A stretch of DNA of 64,000 nt from Branchiostoma lanceolatum. Taxonomy: Eukaryota > Chordata > Leptocardii > Amphioxiformes > Branchiostomatidae. The position numbers and the translations under genes are program-made. The stretch is taken from contig NC_089730.1 in the NCBI RefSeq assembly GCF_035083965.1, positions 18,414,242 through 18,478,241 on the forward strand, read 5' to 3'. Under the pieces are notes generated by a model. The model was not told the origin of the DNA, did no database searches, and was given only the letters and a program-made list of their open reading frames with translations. Below are positions 60,988 to 64,000 of the stretch, piece by piece (positions within the stretch are counted from its first letter, which is position 1; every line of letters begins with the position of its first letter).

Positions 60988-61198
60988 CAGGGCTGTCTCC
61001 AGTTTTAAATGTTTTCTGTTCCACTCATTGTTTGGGAGTTCATGTTGTCATTTTTCATTCTTGAATCAAACTTGCGAAAATACATTTTCATCAATTTCTT
61101 CTGAAGTTCAGACTTTTTTTATGTATGGGGTTAAATTTAACTTCCAAGAAGCAAATTTCCGTCCCAGGACGGAGGGACGGGCCCGAGAGACAGCCCTG
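60988..61198. mobile_element. MITE with CAGGGCTGTCTCCAG terminus (copy 2, inverted)
   Basis: The left end is identical to copy 1 (15 bp). CCACTCATTGTTTGGG matches the reverse complement of copy 1's right part. It ends GAGACAGCCCTG. Confidence 0.85.
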
Positions 61199-61577
61199 GT
61201 TGGGGGTTAATATTTGAAGGATTACATGAAGGGCCAGCAACTGTTGCAAAATCTCAGCAAGCACAGGACATTCTTTCCTTAGGTAGCCTCCTGAGAAGTG
61301 AACATGAACAAGAATGAGAAGTGCTACGTTTTCTCCTATTCCACCAGTCCTCTAGACTAGTGTAGCCGCTACTTTCTCAACTTTAAACAATTTGTGCAAA
61401 TTCAGACTGAACAAATCACAAAGCCCTCTCCACTACCTTTTGCTTTATTTAAGATTTTTGCACTTCAACATTAGTTTGCATTGCTTTATAAATTTCTACT
61501 TTTTGACCATGGTGGTCAGCACTATTGGTTGGTCTATTCTAGTCTCTACCAGGCTCCGCGGATCATGGAAAAAATTG

Positions 61578-61740
61578 TAGAAATTGGCCAAATAGAGTGA
61601 ATAATATGCTGGGGGAGTTGGCCAGCCATAGGGTCCAATAGGCAAACTGTGGTCCCTATGGCTCCGGCCAACTACGCTTGCATGATAGCGCTATTCAATC
61701 TATTTGGCCAATTTCTACTATTTTTCCAGCGATTGGCGAG
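61578..61740. mobile_element. Fold-back MITE-like element related to 16.2 kb
   Basis: Arms TAGAAATTGGCCAAATAGAG.. (61578-61602) and its near complement (61693-61717). The loop has CCATAGGGTCC/GGTCCCTATGG. CTACTATTTTTCCAGCGA follows and resembles TCGCTGGAAAATTAG at 16.21 kb. Confidence 0.75.
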
Positions 61741-62392
61741 TCTATTCCTTAATGGATTATGATACAGCCTTCTACTAAGCATCTTGAATATGCTATCCAA
61801 TGCAACTATAGTTGATTTTTTTTTAATTTATTTTTTTAACGAACTCGCTCAGCGCAAAGCCGTAAGGGGCCACTCATTTAAGCACTGAACTAATTCTTAC
61901 TGTTACAGTAGCAGCAAGAGAAAGAAGAAACAATGTTTGAATACAGGGGATAATCCACATACATGTACAAGTACTCTGTACCAGTACTCCAGCTCCAAAC
62001 AGTGGTGAATATTGTTTATACAACATATTGTCATGATTGCTGCAAGATGGTAAACTGTAAGGCCACTCCAGTATATTTTCTTTGTTCTCAGATTTCAGAA
62101 CAATGCAGAATTGCAGGGAATTCTCAATAGAATAGGCCCTCAGTTCTCTTCTTAATCTCTTGCTGAAGTCTTAAAAACTCAGAGGACCCCAAAACATTGG
62201 TGCCAGGCCTCTTAATGAATATGTATTTCTGAATCAGTAACTATAGTCGTTGAAGTATGAGCTCGCTGTAAAATACCAGTTCTACCTAATAAATGCATCT
62301 TGAAATATATATAATTCTGTTTTGATGTTGCATGGCAAGTGAGATTGGTGGGAGGGCGTTCTTCGTGCTGCTGCATGATGGGATAGGTGCAC

Positions 62393-62898
62393 TCACTTGT
62401 CCCAAGGCTTGACGTAGCCTGCTGGGAAAATACCCACGTTGCCCCGGGAGCGACCCTCCAACCAGTCTTCATTTACTGGGGGGACAGAAAATAAAGAAGG
62501 TTCACTCATTTGCTTGTAAAAAATTCTGATCAACAATGTTAAATATGTATTTAATTGTAATCGGTCTAAATATTTAGTTGTAATTCCCAAACTCCTATAG
62601 CTAGTAAAAGTGACTTCGATATAAAAGCCCTTGTTTCATTGCAATGTCCTAAAAAAGCTGCAATTTGATCCCCTACAGAATGATCTAGATACCTCATATT
62701 TGTCTAAAAATGCTGGAATCTACACAAAATAAGGCCATGCCATCTTAACCACACATACTAGCCTGTGTCCCCACCTTGTGACATGATGGTGATGACGTCC
62801 CCCTCCATGAAGCCCAGATCGCCCGGCTCACTGGCCTCGTAGTCGTGCAGCGCGACCACCTTACTGAACTGCATCGGGCTCAGGCCCTCCTGGGGGTC
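62393..62898 (-). CDS. C-terminal SH3 domain of an unidentified gene (p67phox-like or endophilin-like), two exons, partial
   Basis: Exons 62775-62898 and 62393-62475 join in phase 1 to give one complete SH3 domain: VVALHDYEASEPGDLGF, EGDVITIMS, VNEDWLEG, VGIFPAGYVKPWDK, stop. SH3 domains bind proline-rich peptides. Wording closest to mind is the C-terminal SH3 of NCF2/p67phox (YEATQPEDLEF, VNEEWLEG, VGIFP), with endophilin A second (ELGFKEGDIIT). Both end soon after this domain. The stop reads GACAAGTGAGTG, which also looks like a donor (CAA|GTGAGT), so the protein might continue. Upstream exons lie beyond 62898, probably outside the window. Confidence 0.8.
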
Positions 62899-64000
62899 CT
62901 GGGAATAGACATTCAAGCATTATTATCGCTGTTTAAGACAATACAATAGACCCCTTTCCAAATACCGCGGCCATTTTGAATCCAGGGCGCGCGCACGTGA
63001 TTCGAGCGCGGGAAAAGTGAAGACCCGGTAAGTCCACAAGCCAGCGGTAAGGCGTTCCCAATAGAAACCAGCGTTGAGTCATCTTCGGCGGTGAGATGTT
63101 CTCCTCCTCGGTGAAATCCATCGATATATTTGCATGGCACAAGTAGATGATATTGTTGTGGACACTTGGACTAGATATCGGCCAGTGAAATTGTGAATTT
63201 CGGCTACTTTTCCACAGTTTCTGCCGGGATGTTGAACGCGCGCTACATTGATAGAATGCTGATATGTTTACACCGCGTGCTTGTAGTTTCCCTAATAATG
63301 TTAGCTAAAGTCGAGAAAAATCCCACAAAACATACACTTTTCGGATCATTTTAGCTTCGTTTAGGTATGAATATAACTCTTGAGCCTTTTCCGGGCTGTT
63401 GTGACAATGCCAACGTGTTTTCTGTGCAGCGTTACATCGACTTCGCTCAGCAATATTTGACATTTCCGCTGAATGCAATCCCACACACACAAAAAAAACG
63501 TGAAAATATAGGCCTAGGCTTGAGTTCAATGTCCTTAAATATGGCAGCATTCCGGTGGCTTTTTGACGATCTTTTCGGATGCCAAGTATTTAGGCTTGAG
63601 GACTCTAAGTACGTGAGTGAAGGTGTGTTTTCCATTCTATCTGACGTTTCTTTAAATCATTTTGCGCGGCAATATTTCAGATATCTGTTGGCCGGATGGA
63701 ACCCAAAAAACGTTAAATAATATTGACTTGAGGACTGAAGGACCTCAGGCCGATATTTTTCCTTTTGTTGTGGGGTTTCATCTAAAATATTTCCGCAAAA
63801 AGTGATGTAATAAAACGCTACAAAGAAAACACGCCCCCTGCTTCACTCACGAACTTCATCAAGCTAATCTTGGCACTGAAATATCGTCAAAGTCAAAGGA
63901 GCCACCGAAGTTCCGTCAAATTTTTATACTCGCAAAGCCCTCAAGCCTGTATTTTCACGCATCTGTAATATCATCCGACGGAAATTAAGATATTACGGCG
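62899..64000. other. Right flank, no exon recognised
   Basis: GC-rich sequence near 62960-63015 (CCGCGGCC, GCGCGCGCACGTGA) may be promoter- or element-derived. Open frames here overlap each other in several frames and match nothing known. Confidence 0.4.

Larger units (their letters stand above)
58600..62392. other. ODF2 3' UTR and intergenic interval, no further gene seen
   Basis: It contains a probable polyadenylation signal at 59904, a diverged GGCCACACCAATTT fragment at 60033, and the fold-back and MITE copies at 60.38, 60.99 and 61.58 kb. Open frames match nothing known. Confidence 0.5.

Overview
The window reads as intron-rich nuclear DNA from an invertebrate chordate, most likely a lancelet (Branchiostoma-like). 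This rests on gene content: an OAS pair, and TRUB2 next to ODF2 as on human 9q34. It also rests on compact exons with GT-AG introns and on many short inverted-repeat elements and LINE fragments. No species-level claim can be checked here. Exon joins below were made by hand, requiring GT-AG borders and matching intron phase. For every gene listed the summed exon length is an exact multiple of three (for the SH3 gene, within the part present).

Left part (1-14,000): two tandem minus-strand 2'-5'-oligoadenylate synthase (OAS) genes. The first (2224-4957) encodes a compact 312-residue enzyme. The second (7833-11152) has the same six catalytic-domain exons but is preceded, in phase, by two exons carrying three C2H2 zinc fingers and by an acidic Ser/Asp exon. 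This predicts a 437-residue zinc-finger-OAS fusion, the most unusual gene in the window. Flanks of the two genes are paralogous, and a LINE tail has inserted in the second copy's 3' flank. A 127-bp tandem array lies upstream of the fusion gene.

Middle (14,000-33,000): a small two-finger C2H2 gene (14464-15315, minus), a gene-poor stretch, then TRUB2 (20259-23746, minus, 8 coding exons, 321 aa). A promoter-like segment with CRE and CCAAT boxes lies at 24.6-25.0 kb. It is followed by a LINE fragment and a 644-bp fold-back element. An unrecognised minus-strand gene (29555-31477) has an apparently decayed middle exon. A CpG-rich segment (31.5-32.1 kb) probably acts as a divergent promoter for that gene and ODF2.

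Right part (33,600-64,000): ODF2/cenexin (33615-58235, plus, 20 constitutive coding exons, 852 aa), a coiled-coil protein of centriole appendages and sperm-tail outer dense fibres. Its 8.4-kb third coding intron contains a phase-preserving basic cassette exon. Several exon borders are echoed by tandem copies carrying the splice site, the last exon is echoed in the 3' UTR, and an L1-like insertion ends two bases before an exon's AG. The last two exons of an SH3-domain gene (p67phox-like or endophilin-like) lie on the minus strand at 62.4-62.9 kb.

The genes do not form one pathway. The OAS pair is innate antiviral, TRUB2 modifies mitochondrial RNA, and ODF2 is cytoskeletal. TRUB2 plus ODF2 is conserved microsynteny.
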